Notes: a model not told the origin generated them from the letters alone. DNA of 64,000 bases from Peptococcaceae bacterium 1109 (GCA_001028815.1 LDJB01000001.1:825634-889633); one strand, 5' to 3'; shown: positions 17,239 through 26,410, numbered from the stretch's first letter. Numbers and translations are program-made.

Positions 17239-17916
17239 TCAGGAAATGAGCTTATCGAGCTTGCCCATAAGCATCGCCATAAGTTCCTTGAGGGGCAGGT
17301 CAGCCATGGAGCTGAGCTTGAGATCAAAGTCCCCAAAGCTAAGGCCTTCCGTCACCGAGTTAGGGATGACAACGCAGGACAGCCCCGCGCGCTTTGCCGC
17401 GAGAGCGCCGTTGGGAGAGTCTTCAAAGGCCACAGCCTCAGCTGGCTCAATCCCCAGCCGCTGAACGGCTACTTCATAAAGAGCCGGGTCAGGCTTTACC
17501 ACTTCCACGTCATCGGCTGTGCAGATAGCGTGGAAATACCTGATGAGGCCAAGATCCTCTAGGAAGCCCTCTACCCAGCTCATGGGTGAACTAGATGCGA
17601 TGGCTAACTTTAAGCCCATTTCCTGAGCTGATTCCAGGTAATCAACAACGCCGGGCCTGGGCTTTTCGTTCCTGATGAGACGGCAGAACCGCGCCCGGTA
17701 TAAGCGGTGAAGTCCCTGAGCGGGAAGCTCCAGCTCGGCGATTTCCTTAAGGTGCAAAATCGGGTCGAACTCATGCTGGGTGCCAATGCAGGCTCCCCAG
17801 ATGTCCATGGACAGGCTCTGCCCATATTGGTTGTAAACCCACTGCAGCGCTGCGTACTCTACGCTTTCTGTGTCGAGAATAAGTCCGTCGAAATCGAATA
17901 CAAGTCCTTTAATCAA
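17239..17916 (-). CDS. HAD-superfamily hydrolase (beta-phosphoglucomutase-like)
   Basis: A 225-residue HAD subfamily IA phosphatase or sugar phosphomutase. Motif I is DFDGLILDTES at residues 8-18, motif II is LAIASSSPMSW, motif III is KPDPALYE and motif IV is VAFEDSPNGALAAKRAGL. Such enzymes act on sugar phosphates or nucleotides; the cap insert resembles beta-phosphoglucomutase. It starts at TTG 17916 with GGGGAGG upstream and is the first gene of a run with PAP2 and the phosphohexomutase. Confidence 0.88.
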   Translation of the reverse strand: MIKGLVFDFDGLILDTESVEYAALQWVYNQYGQSLSMDIWGACIGTQHEFDPILHLKEIAELELPAQGLHRLYRARFCRLIRNEKPRPGVVDYLESAQEMGLKLAIASSSPMSWVEGFLEDLGLIRYFHAICTADDVEVVKPDPALYEVAVQRLGIEPAEAVAFEDSPNGALAAKRAGLSCVVIPNSVTEGLSFGDFDLKLSSMADLPLKELMAMLMGKLDKLIS

Positions 17917-17958
17917 ACGGTTTCAACCTCCCCCCACTATGTTCGCCAGAAGCTAATT

Positions 17959-17978
17959 ATTTCCTGCAACAAGGAAAT
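17959..17978. repeat. Inverted repeat in the HAD / serine hydrolase intergenic region
   Basis: ATTTCCT and AGGAAAT (7-base arms, 6-base loop) lie between two divergent genes. There is no T-run, so an operator is more likely than a terminator. No factor can be assigned. Confidence 0.3.
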
Positions 17979-18020
17979 GGCGCTCCTGCCTCGAAAACCT
18001 TTGAAGGAGAGGTGAGCACA

Positions 18021-19094
18021 ATGTTTTCCAGGGCGTTAGGGTATGTAGGAGAATTCGTAACACAGCGCAATGCATCCGGAGCAGTGGCAGTGATGGGCTC
18101 TGCCCATGAGATGTGGGGCCCATACGCTTTTGGCCATCTCAGCTTCTTTCCCGGCGCTGATCCTGTATTGCCTGACAGCCTCTTTGATCTAGCCTCCTTA
18201 ACAAAGGTCATCAGTACCACCACTATCGCCTTGAGGCTTATCGAGGAAGGTAAGCTGTCTTTGGAGCAGTGTATTGGGGACTTCGCTCCTTGGGCACCCC
18301 CAGAGAAGCACCCCATCACTATTCAGCAGCTCTTAAGCCATACTTCAGGGTTCCCTGCCACAGCCCCTTTATATGAATCGCCCCACTTCCACTCGGGGGA
18401 AGGCGCTCTTGCTGCGGCCCTGGCACTCCCCTTAAGCTACCAGCCAGGAACGGCTGTGGAGTATTCCTGTATCGGCTTTATCACCCTGGGCCGCATTATA
18501 GAACAGATCGCAGGCAAAACCCTGGACAGGCTGTTTGAGGAGTTCGTCGCGCAGCCGCTGGAGCTTGAGGACACAAGCTACGGTGTGCCCCCCAGCAAAC
18601 TTGCTCGCACAGCTTATACCGAGTGGGATCCGGTGGAAAAGCGTTTCATCAGAGGAGTGGTCCACGACGAGAATGCCCGGTCCCTGAAGGGGATCAGCGG
18701 TAACGCTGGCTTGTTCTCTACCGGGGCCGAGCTTGGCAAGTTCTGCCAGATGCTCCTCGGGCGGGGAAGCTGGGACGGGCAGCATGTCCTCCGCCCTGAA
18801 ACCGTAGACCTCTTGGCTAGAGACTTCACGGGCAGCGAGGAAGAACCACGCACCCTTGGCTGGCTCCTTCCCAGCCCCAGGCGCTGTTCTGGCGGGAAGC
18901 TCGTTTCCAAACATGCCATCGGGCATACGGGCTTCACCGGAACCTCCATCTGGATTGACTTCACCCGGAACCTCTTTGCAGTGCTCCTTACCAACCGGGT
19001 TCATCCGGTGCGGGCCAATTTGGCTATTCTGCGCCTCCGCCCCCGCTTTTACAATGCCGTTTGGCAGGCATATGATGAGAAAACAGGCGCCTAG
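18021..19094 (+). CDS. Serine hydrolase, beta-lactamase class C / penicillin-binding protein-like
   Basis: A 357-residue serine beta-lactamase-like hydrolase. The S-x-x-K motif is in LASLTKVIST near residue 61, the Tyr motif is EYSCIG (Tyr-x-Asn is altered to YSC), and HTGFTGTS replaces the K-T-G triad. Such proteins act as D-alanyl peptidases, esterases or peptide amidases. No signal peptide is seen, so it is likely cytoplasmic. The ATG at 18021 follows AAGGAGAGGTG; a GTG three codons earlier is possible. It converges on gerAB with a shared stop region. Confidence 0.88.
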   Translation: MFSRALGYVGEFVTQRNASGAVAVMGSAHEMWGPYAFGHLSFFPGADPVLPDSLFDLASLTKVISTTTIALRLIEEGKLSLEQCIGDFAPWAPPEKHPITIQQLLSHTSGFPATAPLYESPHFHSGEGALAAALALPLSYQPGTAVEYSCIGFITLGRIIEQIAGKTLDRLFEEFVAQPLELEDTSYGVPPSKLARTAYTEWDPVEKRFIRGVVHDENARSLKGISGNAGLFSTGAELGKFCQMLLGRGSWDGQHVLRPETVDLLARDFTGSEEEPRTLGWLLPSPRRCSGGKLVSKHAIGHTGFTGTSIWIDFTRNLFAVLLTNRVHPVRANLAILRLRPRFYNAVWQAYDEKTGA

Positions 19095-19115
19095 CTGGGC
19101 GCCTGTTCCTTTTTC
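19082..19115. terminator. Bidirectional terminator in overlapping gene ends
   Basis: AACAGGCGCC / GGCGCCTGTT stem with a TTTTT tail on the plus strand and TTTT on the minus strand. The loop carries CTAG, which gives TAG stops to both convergent genes. Confidence 0.87.
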
Positions 19116-20185
19116 CCCTTGAGGCGAATCTCCGCGACAATCCAGATGGTCACGGGCAAAATGAGCTGTACGAAAAGCTCTACAGGCCGCCAGAGCTGCA
19201 GAGAGATAGCCTCCACCTCCAGCGTCCCTTCTGAGAGCCAAAAGGTCCCCACGATACCTGAAAGGGCCAGGGGCGTGACTAGGTATGTGTAATTGGACTC
19301 GCCGATCAAATAACTCCAACACCGCGCCGCGGCTATCAAACACACCGAGGTCTTCACAAAGGCTGTCACTAGGTAGATGAATGTAACAGTGATCTCCAGC
19401 CGGGTGAAGAACCCCCCTACATCAATGCGGGATACGGCGCCGTAGACCGGGTAGTAGAAGATTTTGTACACCTCTGGGCCCACAACCGCCAAGGTAATAC
19501 TAATGATAAACAAGATGGTGGCACCTGCCACAAGGTGGCCGCCGATCATCACAGGCCTGGCTCCCCCTTTTCCTCGATACGCCGCACCCACAAACATAAA
19601 AATCACGGCTTCCAGAAACGGAAACTCCATCAGGGACAGCGTACCTACGGCCACGGGGCCGATGCCGTTATACAAGATGGGCAGAAAGTTTGTTAGGTCT
19701 ACTTCCTCCAAAACAAAGAGGAAGGCCAAGAGAGAAGTGCTGAGCACGACCCACAGAAAAATACTGGACCACCGGGTAAGGACTTCGATGCCCAGCTTAG
19801 CAGCGAGGATGGTAATGCAGAGCAGTACCAAAGCGGGCACCACTTTCGGTGTTTCCACGAGCCCCGCCACCACAATGAAGTTATCCATGTTGTTGACGCT
19901 CTCGTACATAACCTGCAAAGCGTACCAACCGTAAAGCAAGGTTACCGCCCACGCCAAGGGCTTCCCAAGCGCCCGTTCCATCGTTTGAAGGACATCATGC
20001 TCAGGGCTGAGGTCCACAAGGCGAGCGTATATCAGTATGAAAGGTATGCTGAGCACGACCGCGGTAATCACTACCAGCCAAGTATCAGCTCCCGCCTGTT
20101 TGCCGATACCATAGACAATGGAACCGCCCATGAGCATCAAAACTAAGGTGGCTATCCCCGCTCTGGTGGCTACCACTTCCTTCAT
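19091..20185 (-). CDS. gerAB: Spore germination receptor subunit B (GerAB/GerKB family)
   Basis: A 364-residue amino-acid-permease-like membrane protein with about 10 spans, the B subunit of nutrient germinant receptors in the spore inner membrane. MKEVVATRAGIATLVLM and LYGWYALQVMYESVNNMDNF match the endospore germination permease family, whose usual length is about 365. The B subunit is thought to bind the germinant. GGAGGTTAGG precedes the ATG, and the small membrane gene ends three bases upstream. Confidence 0.93.
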   Translation of the reverse strand: MKEVVATRAGIATLVLMLMGGSIVYGIGKQAGADTWLVVITAVVLSIPFILIYARLVDLSPEHDVLQTMERALGKPLAWAVTLLYGWYALQVMYESVNNMDNFIVVAGLVETPKVVPALVLLCITILAAKLGIEVLTRWSSIFLWVVLSTSLLAFLFVLEEVDLTNFLPILYNGIGPVAVGTLSLMEFPFLEAVIFMFVGAAYRGKGGARPVMIGGHLVAGATILFIISITLAVVGPEVYKIFYYPVYGAVSRIDVGGFFTRLEITVTFIYLVTAFVKTSVCLIAAARCWSYLIGESNYTYLVTPLALSGIVGTFWLSEGTLEVEAISLQLWRPVELFVQLILPVTIWIVAEIRLKGKKEQAPS

Positions 20186-20188
20186 GGC

Positions 20189-20410
20189 CTAACCTCCAAT
20201 CCCTAGCCTGCGGATGAGGCTCAAGGCCAAGTTGCGGAGGATCAGCTTGGGCGGCTCGATGCCGAGAGCGAGCAAGGCTGTGAGAATACAGATGACGCCC
20301 ATCATTGCCCCATAGGTGAGCACAACAGGTGTTTTCCGCTCTTCCCACGACATTACCTCAGCCACCCCCACTAGCACGTATAGGAGTACCACTGCAGCTG
20401 CTGCCAGCAT
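20189..20410 (-). CDS. Small two-span membrane protein of the ger operon
   Basis: A 73-residue protein with two predicted transmembrane segments (about residues 2-18 and 29-51) and a basic C-terminal tail (ALSLIRRLGIGG). It is not one of the classical A, B and C subunits. The gene is well supported: AAAGGGAGG lies 7 bases before the ATG, TGA of gerAC is one base upstream, and gerAB starts three bases after its stop. Small extra membrane genes (D-type subunits) accompany some Bacillus and clostridial ger operons and modify receptor function; whether this is a homologue needs a profile search. Confidence 0.82.
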   Translation of the reverse strand: MLAAAAVVLLYVLVGVAEVMSWEERKTPVVLTYGAMMGVICILTALLALGIEPPKLILRNLALSLIRRLGIGG

Positions 20411-20411
20411 C

Positions 20412-21557
20412 TCAAAGCCTCCCTTTTAGGGGCTTGGCTAGAGTACCTGTCTCGGTCATCAAGACCGCCACCTTCACTGTAACGGGCACCTTGGAAAACT
20501 CCCGCTCCCAGTCCCGCTGCAGCTTCCGCCAGTGGCTAGGCATCTTCTTCTTCACAAGGTTGCCAAGCCCGAGAACATCAGATTCTAGTTCTTTTTGGAG
20601 GGTGTGCATGAGGTGTTCAGTATCTTCCTTCAGTTGGCGGGCAAGACCCTCTTCAAGAATGCGCTTTAGGTCTGGTTGGCTGTAATCAAAGTCGGCAAAG
20701 CCGATTTCGTGCAGATCCACGCCCAAATTGAACTGAATGTCCAAACGCACTTCCTCGTTCTCCCACTTCGGTTCCAGCTTGACCTTAGACCACGTTACTT
20801 CTGCCGCGACCCGCTTCACTTCCCCCTTGAACTCTAGCTCTGTGACGATAACACCAGTGACTTCGCGGCTCCGGAGATAGCTGAGGATCCGGGCATCCTT
20901 GGCATCCAACCACCCGGCAAGTTTGTCTTGTTTGAACACAGCACAACCTTCTACCATTGGCACCTTACTGTCATCGATTTCTACCAGCTCGATCGCGGGT
21001 AAAACGGGCCGCAGCCCTTCTTCGCTCAACGCTCTGTTGAACTCCCAAATCTGAATGGGAATAGACGTGGGATTGCGGTGCTGCACTTGCATCACCCGAT
21101 CGAGGTAATGGCCTACGCTCGTACCCAGGGGTGCATCCGCCTTAAGCACGTCTTCCGCTGACGCCCCCCGCACAACGAACAACCATGTGTTGGTCCGAAT
21201 ACCCACATCCCGCTGCATAAACCCTACCGCATTTCCTACTCCTCGCTTGGCATACTCCTCGGAAAAAACCACTGCGTGGCTATGGCCGAAAAACATCTGT
21301 TTGCCTGTAAGATTGGTAAGGTTGCGCAAAGCATTGAACATGGTGAGGCCTGGAGCTTTTGTCACATAAGGCGTCATCTGAGTGGGCTGCCCGCCTTCCA
21401 CCTTAAGGGTTTCCACGCTTAAGACCAGGCTATCATCTGGTCCTGCGTCGATCCCCGCCCCCATGGCGAAGCTCAATGTTTCCAGTTCGAGGTAATCCCA
21501 ACAGCCGCTCAGAAGCATAGTTGTTGCTACAATGACCAGGAGGGCAAGCCTTCTCAC
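20412..21557 (-). CDS. gerAC: Spore germination receptor subunit C, lipoprotein (Ger(x)C family)
   Basis: A 381-residue lipoprotein. The signal MRRLALLVIVATTMLLSGCWD contains a lipobox with Cys19, followed by the conserved WDYLELETLSFAMGAGID of Ger(x)C proteins. The C subunit sits on the outer face of the spore inner membrane and is essential for the receptor. GTG start at 21557 overlaps the gerAA stop (GTGA). The clear lipobox shows that the organism makes lipoproteins. Confidence 0.94.
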   Translation of the reverse strand: MRRLALLVIVATTMLLSGCWDYLELETLSFAMGAGIDAGPDDSLVLSVETLKVEGGQPTQMTPYVTKAPGLTMFNALRNLTNLTGKQMFFGHSHAVVFSEEYAKRGVGNAVGFMQRDVGIRTNTWLFVVRGASAEDVLKADAPLGTSVGHYLDRVMQVQHRNPTSIPIQIWEFNRALSEEGLRPVLPAIELVEIDDSKVPMVEGCAVFKQDKLAGWLDAKDARILSYLRSREVTGVIVTELEFKGEVKRVAAEVTWSKVKLEPKWENEEVRLDIQFNLGVDLHEIGFADFDYSQPDLKRILEEGLARQLKEDTEHLMHTLQKELESDVLGLGNLVKKKMPSHWRKLQRDWEREFSKVPVTVKVAVLMTETGTLAKPLKGRL

Positions 21558-23089
21558 GGGCGGGCACCCTTCCTATAGCGCTCGGGGTTCAGCCGGCCGA
21601 TGAGTTGTGGGCGCCGGCGCATCACCCACCAAGGCACCCGGATAGCAGTATCTTTGATGTTTTGTGGGTCAAAGGAGGTGAAGTTGACCATGTAGGGAAC
21701 GCCAAAGGAGCGGACTGACATCAAGTAAACAGTGGCTGCGATTAGGCCGCAAAAATAGCCGTACAGGCCTAAAACAGCGGCAAGCAAGGCAAAGAACGCG
21801 CGCAGCAGAATCATGACGCCGTAGAAGCTCGGGACAGCGAAGCCAGAAATCGCGGTGATGGCCACAACGATAATCATGGGTGCGCTTACGATCTGGGCCT
21901 GGACTGCTGCATCGCCTAAGACGATCGCGCCCACGATGCTCAGGGCTTGACCAATGGGAGTGGGTAGGCGCACTCCCCCTTCTCGCATGATCTCAAAGAG
22001 GAGCCCCATGACAAACACCTCGATCACTGCAGGAAAAGGCACACTTTGCCGTGCTGCGGAAATACTGATGGCAAGATGAGTAGGGATCAAAATGGGATGA
22101 TACGCCAACAGTGCTAGATACAGCGCGGGGGTACTTGTACTGATAAACATACAAGTGTAGCGAATCAAGCGGTCAACGGAGCCGATGGCGAAGTGCTTAT
22201 AGTAGTCCTCGTTCGCCTGCAGGTGCTCTGTGAACAAAAAGGGCATGGTCAGCGCCACCGGCGACCCATCCACAAGAACAGCCACCCGTCCCTCAAGGAT
22301 CCGAGCAGCCACAACGTCAGGCCGCTCTGTATGCCCGATAGTCTTGACCGGCAGTAAGGGTTCATCTTTAATGAGCTCTTCAATGTAACCAGAATCGAGA
22401 ATTCCATCAATATCAATCGCGGCGATCCGCCGCTTTACCTCGTCAACAATGGCTGGGGACGCAATTCCCTCAATGTATGCAACGGCCACCTTGGTGTGGG
22501 TCTGCTGCCCCAGTTGCAGGAAATTGAACTTCAGCTTGGGCGAACGAATACGCCTTCTAATAAGAGTCGTGTTCACCGTTAGAGACTCACCGAAGCCCTC
22601 CCTAGGCCCCCGGACCACCGATTCTGACTGAGGCTCTGATGGGGGGCGTAGTGTGAGTTTCTTCGACCGGATGATGAACGCGGCGGCACAGCCATCCACG
22701 AACAGTGCAGCATCGCCTGTAAGGACCTCATCCACCACTTCTGCAAGGAGAGTGCGCTCCTCCACCCCGCTCACAGGCAGGGCTTGCTCAGAGAGGAACT
22801 CACTCAGCTTTGCCCCCCACAGGCCCGGAGCTAGCGAGAGTTGGCTTAAGGGTTTAACCACGTACTCGCTGAGGAAGGCGCTATCTGTCATTCCCTCGGG
22901 GTATACGAGTAAGCATTCCCTGGGATGTGGGTCGCCGGTCATAAACGAGCGATAGACAATGGTGTCGTCCCCCACGAAGATGCTGCTTTGCAGATGCTCG
23001 GTGACTTCTTTGATGGTACTGGCAACGTATGCTGGTTCTGCTGTGGTCCGGACTTTCTTTCCAAACAGGCGCTGGAGCAGTGGACGCAT
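21554..23089 (-). CDS. gerAA: Spore germination receptor subunit A (GerA family)
   Basis: A 511-residue protein with a soluble N-terminal domain (about 1-280) and a C-terminal membrane domain with four to five spans. Family blocks are VTEHLQSSIFVGDDTIVYR, RIAAIDIDGILDSGYIEELI and VPFPAVIEVFVMGLLFEI. It is the A subunit of the nutrient receptor, now thought to form an ion channel. The ATG has only a weak ribosome binding site (GGGAA). A forespore-type -10 element lies 38 bases upstream. Operon order is A, C, small gene, B. Confidence 0.94.
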   Translation of the reverse strand: MRPLLQRLFGKKVRTTAEPAYVASTIKEVTEHLQSSIFVGDDTIVYRSFMTGDPHPRECLLVYPEGMTDSAFLSEYVVKPLSQLSLAPGLWGAKLSEFLSEQALPVSGVEERTLLAEVVDEVLTGDAALFVDGCAAAFIIRSKKLTLRPPSEPQSESVVRGPREGFGESLTVNTTLIRRRIRSPKLKFNFLQLGQQTHTKVAVAYIEGIASPAIVDEVKRRIAAIDIDGILDSGYIEELIKDEPLLPVKTIGHTERPDVVAARILEGRVAVLVDGSPVALTMPFLFTEHLQANEDYYKHFAIGSVDRLIRYTCMFISTSTPALYLALLAYHPILIPTHLAISISAARQSVPFPAVIEVFVMGLLFEIMREGGVRLPTPIGQALSIVGAIVLGDAAVQAQIVSAPMIIVVAITAISGFAVPSFYGVMILLRAFFALLAAVLGLYGYFCGLIAATVYLMSVRSFGVPYMVNFTSFDPQNIKDTAIRVPWWVMRRRPQLIGRLNPERYRKGARP

Positions 23090-23126
23090 GCTATCATTCC
23101 CAAGGACGTAATAGTAGCTCTTCCCC

Positions 23127-23136
23127 TAGTATGCCC
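23127..23136 (-). promoter_or_regulatory. Candidate forespore (SigF/SigG) -10 element of the ger operon
   Basis: On the minus strand GGGCATACTA fits the SigF -10 pattern (GG-N2-A-N-A-N-T-A) and contains CATACTA, the SigG -10. It lies 38 bases before gerAA, as expected for a short leader. No convincing -35 element is present at the right distance because a terminator stem occupies that place. Confidence 0.5.
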
Positions 23137-23145
23137 AGAAAGCTA

Positions 23146-23176
23146 ACAAAAAAAGCCGGTAGCACCGGCTTTTTGA
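23146..23176 (-). terminator. Terminator of the glgP / TIM-barrel transcript
   Basis: AAAGCCGGT / ACCGGCTTT stem with a T-run of seven on the minus strand just after the stop of the isomerase gene. Confidence 0.88.
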
Positions 23177-23932
23177 TTAAGCTTTATCCCGAACGGCCTT
23201 AAGGTTGGCTAGGCCCTGGCGTACGCTAGCTACAGGCGATTCGGCATACTCTTCCGTCTCAACAATGAGCCACTCCACACCCACCTCTTCACTGGCACGG
23301 AGCACATCCTCCAGGTTAAGCGCCCCGCACCCCACATCCACCTGGCGGTTAGCGCCGTCAAAGTCCTTTACATGAACTAGGGGGCAGCGTCCTTTAAAGC
23401 TCCTGAGGTACGCTCCAGGGTCAACCCCTGCATGGAGCACCCACCCTAGGTCGATTTGGGCAAAGACGTAGGCTGGATCGCTTTCTTCGAAGAAAATGTC
23501 CAGAGCATACTTCCCGTCAAACTTGACAAACTCAAAGCTGTGGTTGTGATATCCCAGCCGCAGGCCTTTGTCCGCAAGCTGTTTTCCCAGCTCAGTCATC
23601 TCCTGAGCAAAACGGCGCCAACCTTCCCGGGAATCTGTATACTCCTTGGGAGCACCAGGACAGACCACAGTGTTGTTCCCAATTGCCAGGTTGTAGGTGG
23701 CCAATTCTGCTAAGGATGTCTTGAGCTGTTCAAACCCCACGTGGCTGCTTACTGGAACGAGCCTCAGCTGTTGAAGGGTATCTCGCAGTTCAGAACTGGA
23801 CAGCCCGCCGTACCCCGCGAACTCTACCCCATCGTACCCCAGTTCAGCGGTTGTCTCCAACACGCCCACGAAGTTTTGCGCGGCGGCTTCCCGCAGGGAG
23901 TAAAGCTGCAGCGCAATGGGCAACTTCTTCAT
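23177..23932 (-). CDS. Sugar phosphate isomerase/epimerase, AP-endonuclease-2-like TIM barrel
   Basis: A 251-residue xylose-isomerase-like TIM barrel. IALQLYSLREAA, LGYDGVEFAGYGGL, LRLGYHNHSFEF, AQIDLGWVLHAGVD and PLVHVKDFD are typical of the IolE/hexulose-phosphate isomerase group, with metal ligands Glu, His, Asp and Glu (WLIVETEEY). The substrate is unknown. The ATG at 23932 follows AGGAG; the longer frame to 23971 would overlap glgP. It ends the transcript that begins with glycogen phosphorylase and has its own terminator. Confidence 0.85.
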   Translation of the reverse strand: MKKLPIALQLYSLREAAAQNFVGVLETTAELGYDGVEFAGYGGLSSSELRDTLQQLRLVPVSSHVGFEQLKTSLAELATYNLAIGNNTVVCPGAPKEYTDSREGWRRFAQEMTELGKQLADKGLRLGYHNHSFEFVKFDGKYALDIFFEESDPAYVFAQIDLGWVLHAGVDPGAYLRSFKGRCPLVHVKDFDGANRQVDVGCGALNLEDVLRASEEVGVEWLIVETEEYAESPVASVRQGLANLKAVRDKA

Positions 23933-23955
23933 AGCTTCATCTCCTCTCCATAGCC

Positions 23956-26394
23956 TTACCGCAGTTTCCAAATGCGGTTGTTGTAATCCAAAACGGTGCG
24001 GTCGCTGGCAAACCTACCAGCACTAGCGATGTTGAGCAGTGCCTTCTTCCACCATACTTCCGGCTGCTGGTATTCTGCATCAATGCGCAGGTGCGCTTCC
24101 CGGTAGGAGTCGAAGTCCTTTAGAACGAAGAAGGGATCAGCCATGCCGCCATTGCCGTACAACAGCCCCTGATAAATCTCCCTAAACATCTCTGGATGGC
24201 CGGGATCGAGGAAGCCGCTCACCAGTTGGTCCACAACCTGGCGGAGATAGGGATCGCTCAGGTAGGTCTCATAGGGACGGTAAGCCCCGCTTTGGTAATA
24301 AGCGCTAGTCTCATCCGCGTTCAGCCCAAAGATGAACATGTTCTCCTTACCAACCGCCTGGTAAATCTCCACATTAGCCCCGTCCATAGTGCCGATAGTC
24401 AACGCACCGTTCGCCATAAACTTCATATTCCCGGTTCCCGATGCCTCTTTTCCCGCGGTAGAGATCTGCTCGCTCACGTCCGCGGCGGGGATGATCTCTT
24501 CTGCTAGGGAAACCCTGTAATCCTCTAGGAACACCACCTTCAACAGATCACTTACCGCGGGGTCTGTGTTCACCAGATCACCCACCGCATGAATGAGCTT
24601 GATAATCAGCTTGGCGGTGCGGTAGCCAGGCGCTGCTTTGCCTCCGAAAATGAAGGTGCGGGGGTGAATCCTGAAGCTTTTGTCATCCTTCAAACGGTTG
24701 TACAAGTGAAGCACATGTAGGATGTTGAGGAGCTGCCGTTTGTATTCATGGATACGCTTCACATGAACGTCGAAGATAGAGTCTGGATCAACCTTCAGCC
24801 CCTGGTTCTTAGCGATATAGTTGGCCAGATCAACCTTGTTAGCCCGGCGAATCTCCGCGAGGGCCCGCTGCACATCTGGCTTGGCAGCACTGGGCGCTAA
24901 GTTCTCCAAAGCACGATAATCTGTGATCCACTCTTCCCCGATCTCGCTGCTGATCAGATCAGCCAGTTTGGGATTGGACTCCAGCAAGAACCTCCGGAAT
25001 GTGACGCCGTTGGTCACATTGTGAAACTTCTCAGGGAAGAACTGGTAGAAATCGCGGAACACGTGTTCCTTCAAGATAGAGGTGTGGAGATCTGCCACCC
25101 CGTTGACGGAAAAGGACCCTACGATGCACAAGTTGGCCATCCGAACCTCGTGATAGGCTATAATGGACATCCGCGCAATGCGATCCCAATCGCCAGGGTA
25201 GCGCTGCCACAACTCAGCACAGAACCGCTCATTGATCTCATAAACAATGTCCCACAACCGCGGGAGGAGCTCTCGAAACAGCCCTTCTGGCCAGCGTTCC
25301 AAGGCTTCTTCCATCACAGTGTGATTGGTATAGGCGAAGCTGGAGCGCACCACTTGCCACGCTTCTTCCCAACTGAGGCCCTCTTCATCAAGAAGCAGGC
25401 GCATTAATTCGGGAATCGCGAGGGCGGGGTGAGTGTCATTGATGTGAATCACAACCCGCTTGGGGAAGTTTATCCAATCAGGGCCGTGCTCCCGCTTGTA
25501 TGTGCGGACGATACCCTGGATGGTAGCTGAGACGAAGAAGTATTGCTGTTTGAGGCGGAGGGCCTTGCCCTCAGGGTGATTGTCCTCCGGATAAAGGACC
25601 TTGGAGATAACCTCCGCAAGCTCCTTTTCCTCCAGGGCATCCAGATAGCGGCCCTGGCCGAAGAGGTGCATGTCCAAATGCTTGGTGGATCGGGCAGCCC
25701 ACAGGCGAAGGGAGTTTACGTTCTCGGTGCCGTAGCCTGTGATGGGTATGTCGTAGGGTACTGCTTTCACTGATTGGTAGCCTTTATGTTCATAGACCAA
25801 GCGGCCGTTTTCCATGCGGGGTTCTACCCACCCGCCAAACCGGACAGTCTCTGATTCTTCAGGAATGCATACTTCCCAGCTGTTGCCCCCTTCGAGCCAC
25901 GAATCGGGAACTTCTACTTGATAGCCATCTACGATTCGCTGCCGAAAAAGCCCGTACTCATATCGTATCCCACAGCCGTGCCCGTGCATTCCTAGGGTGG
26001 TGAGGCTATCCATGAGGCAGGCTGCCAAGCGCCCCAGCCCTCCGTTCCCTAGTCCCGCATCGGGCTCAAGTTCCCGGATCTCTTCATAGTCGATCCCTAA
26101 GGAACTGCACACTGACTTCACGAGCTCCTCAATCTGTAAATTTACCAAGTTGGTCCGCAGGCTCTTGCCAATGAGAAACTCCATGGATAGATAATAGAGC
26201 TCTTTGCCACCCTTATAATGAGCCCGTTCCCTGGAGTAGGCCCATTTCTCCTTTACTAAGTCTGCCACCACCTCAGAGATGGCTCTGTATATCTGTGAAC
26301 AGGACGAACCCTTAAAAGTCCGGCCATAGAGGCGCTGTACTTTTCGTTCCAAGAGCTCCTCGAACTCTTGGGGCTGGGCAAGACTAAACTTCAT
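23956..26394 (-). CDS. glgP: Glycogen/alpha-glucan phosphorylase
   Basis: An 812-residue glycosyltransferase family 35 phosphorylase, which releases glucose 1-phosphate from glycogen or maltodextrin. PLP is bound by the Lys in EASGTGNMKFMANGALTIG near residue 660. Other family blocks are YYLSMEFLIGKSL, DAGLGNGGLGRLAAC and VHIKRIHEYKRQLLN in the variant form FDVHVKRIHEYKRQLLN. The chosen ATG at 26394 has GGGGGACAG before it; the ATG at 26454 has no ribosome binding site. The product would feed the phosphohexomutase encoded at 14.9 kb. Confidence 0.96.
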   Translation of the reverse strand: MKFSLAQPQEFEELLERKVQRLYGRTFKGSSCSQIYRAISEVVADLVKEKWAYSRERAHYKGGKELYYLSMEFLIGKSLRTNLVNLQIEELVKSVCSSLGIDYEEIRELEPDAGLGNGGLGRLAACLMDSLTTLGMHGHGCGIRYEYGLFRQRIVDGYQVEVPDSWLEGGNSWEVCIPEESETVRFGGWVEPRMENGRLVYEHKGYQSVKAVPYDIPITGYGTENVNSLRLWAARSTKHLDMHLFGQGRYLDALEEKELAEVISKVLYPEDNHPEGKALRLKQQYFFVSATIQGIVRTYKREHGPDWINFPKRVVIHINDTHPALAIPELMRLLLDEEGLSWEEAWQVVRSSFAYTNHTVMEEALERWPEGLFRELLPRLWDIVYEINERFCAELWQRYPGDWDRIARMSIIAYHEVRMANLCIVGSFSVNGVADLHTSILKEHVFRDFYQFFPEKFHNVTNGVTFRRFLLESNPKLADLISSEIGEEWITDYRALENLAPSAAKPDVQRALAEIRRANKVDLANYIAKNQGLKVDPDSIFDVHVKRIHEYKRQLLNILHVLHLYNRLKDDKSFRIHPRTFIFGGKAAPGYRTAKLIIKLIHAVGDLVNTDPAVSDLLKVVFLEDYRVSLAEEIIPAADVSEQISTAGKEASGTGNMKFMANGALTIGTMDGANVEIYQAVGKENMFIFGLNADETSAYYQSGAYRPYETYLSDPYLRQVVDQLVSGFLDPGHPEMFREIYQGLLYGNGGMADPFFVLKDFDSYREAHLRIDAEYQQPEVWWKKALLNIASAGRFASDRTVLDYNNRIWKLR

Positions 26395-26410
26395 AATCTG
26401 TCCCCCAATG

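Noticed and set aside
18432-19343. 303-residue open frame on the minus strand opposite the serine hydrolase gene
   Set aside because: Low-complexity Gly/Pro/Arg-rich product without domains; the plus strand encodes a full serine hydrolase with motifs in order.
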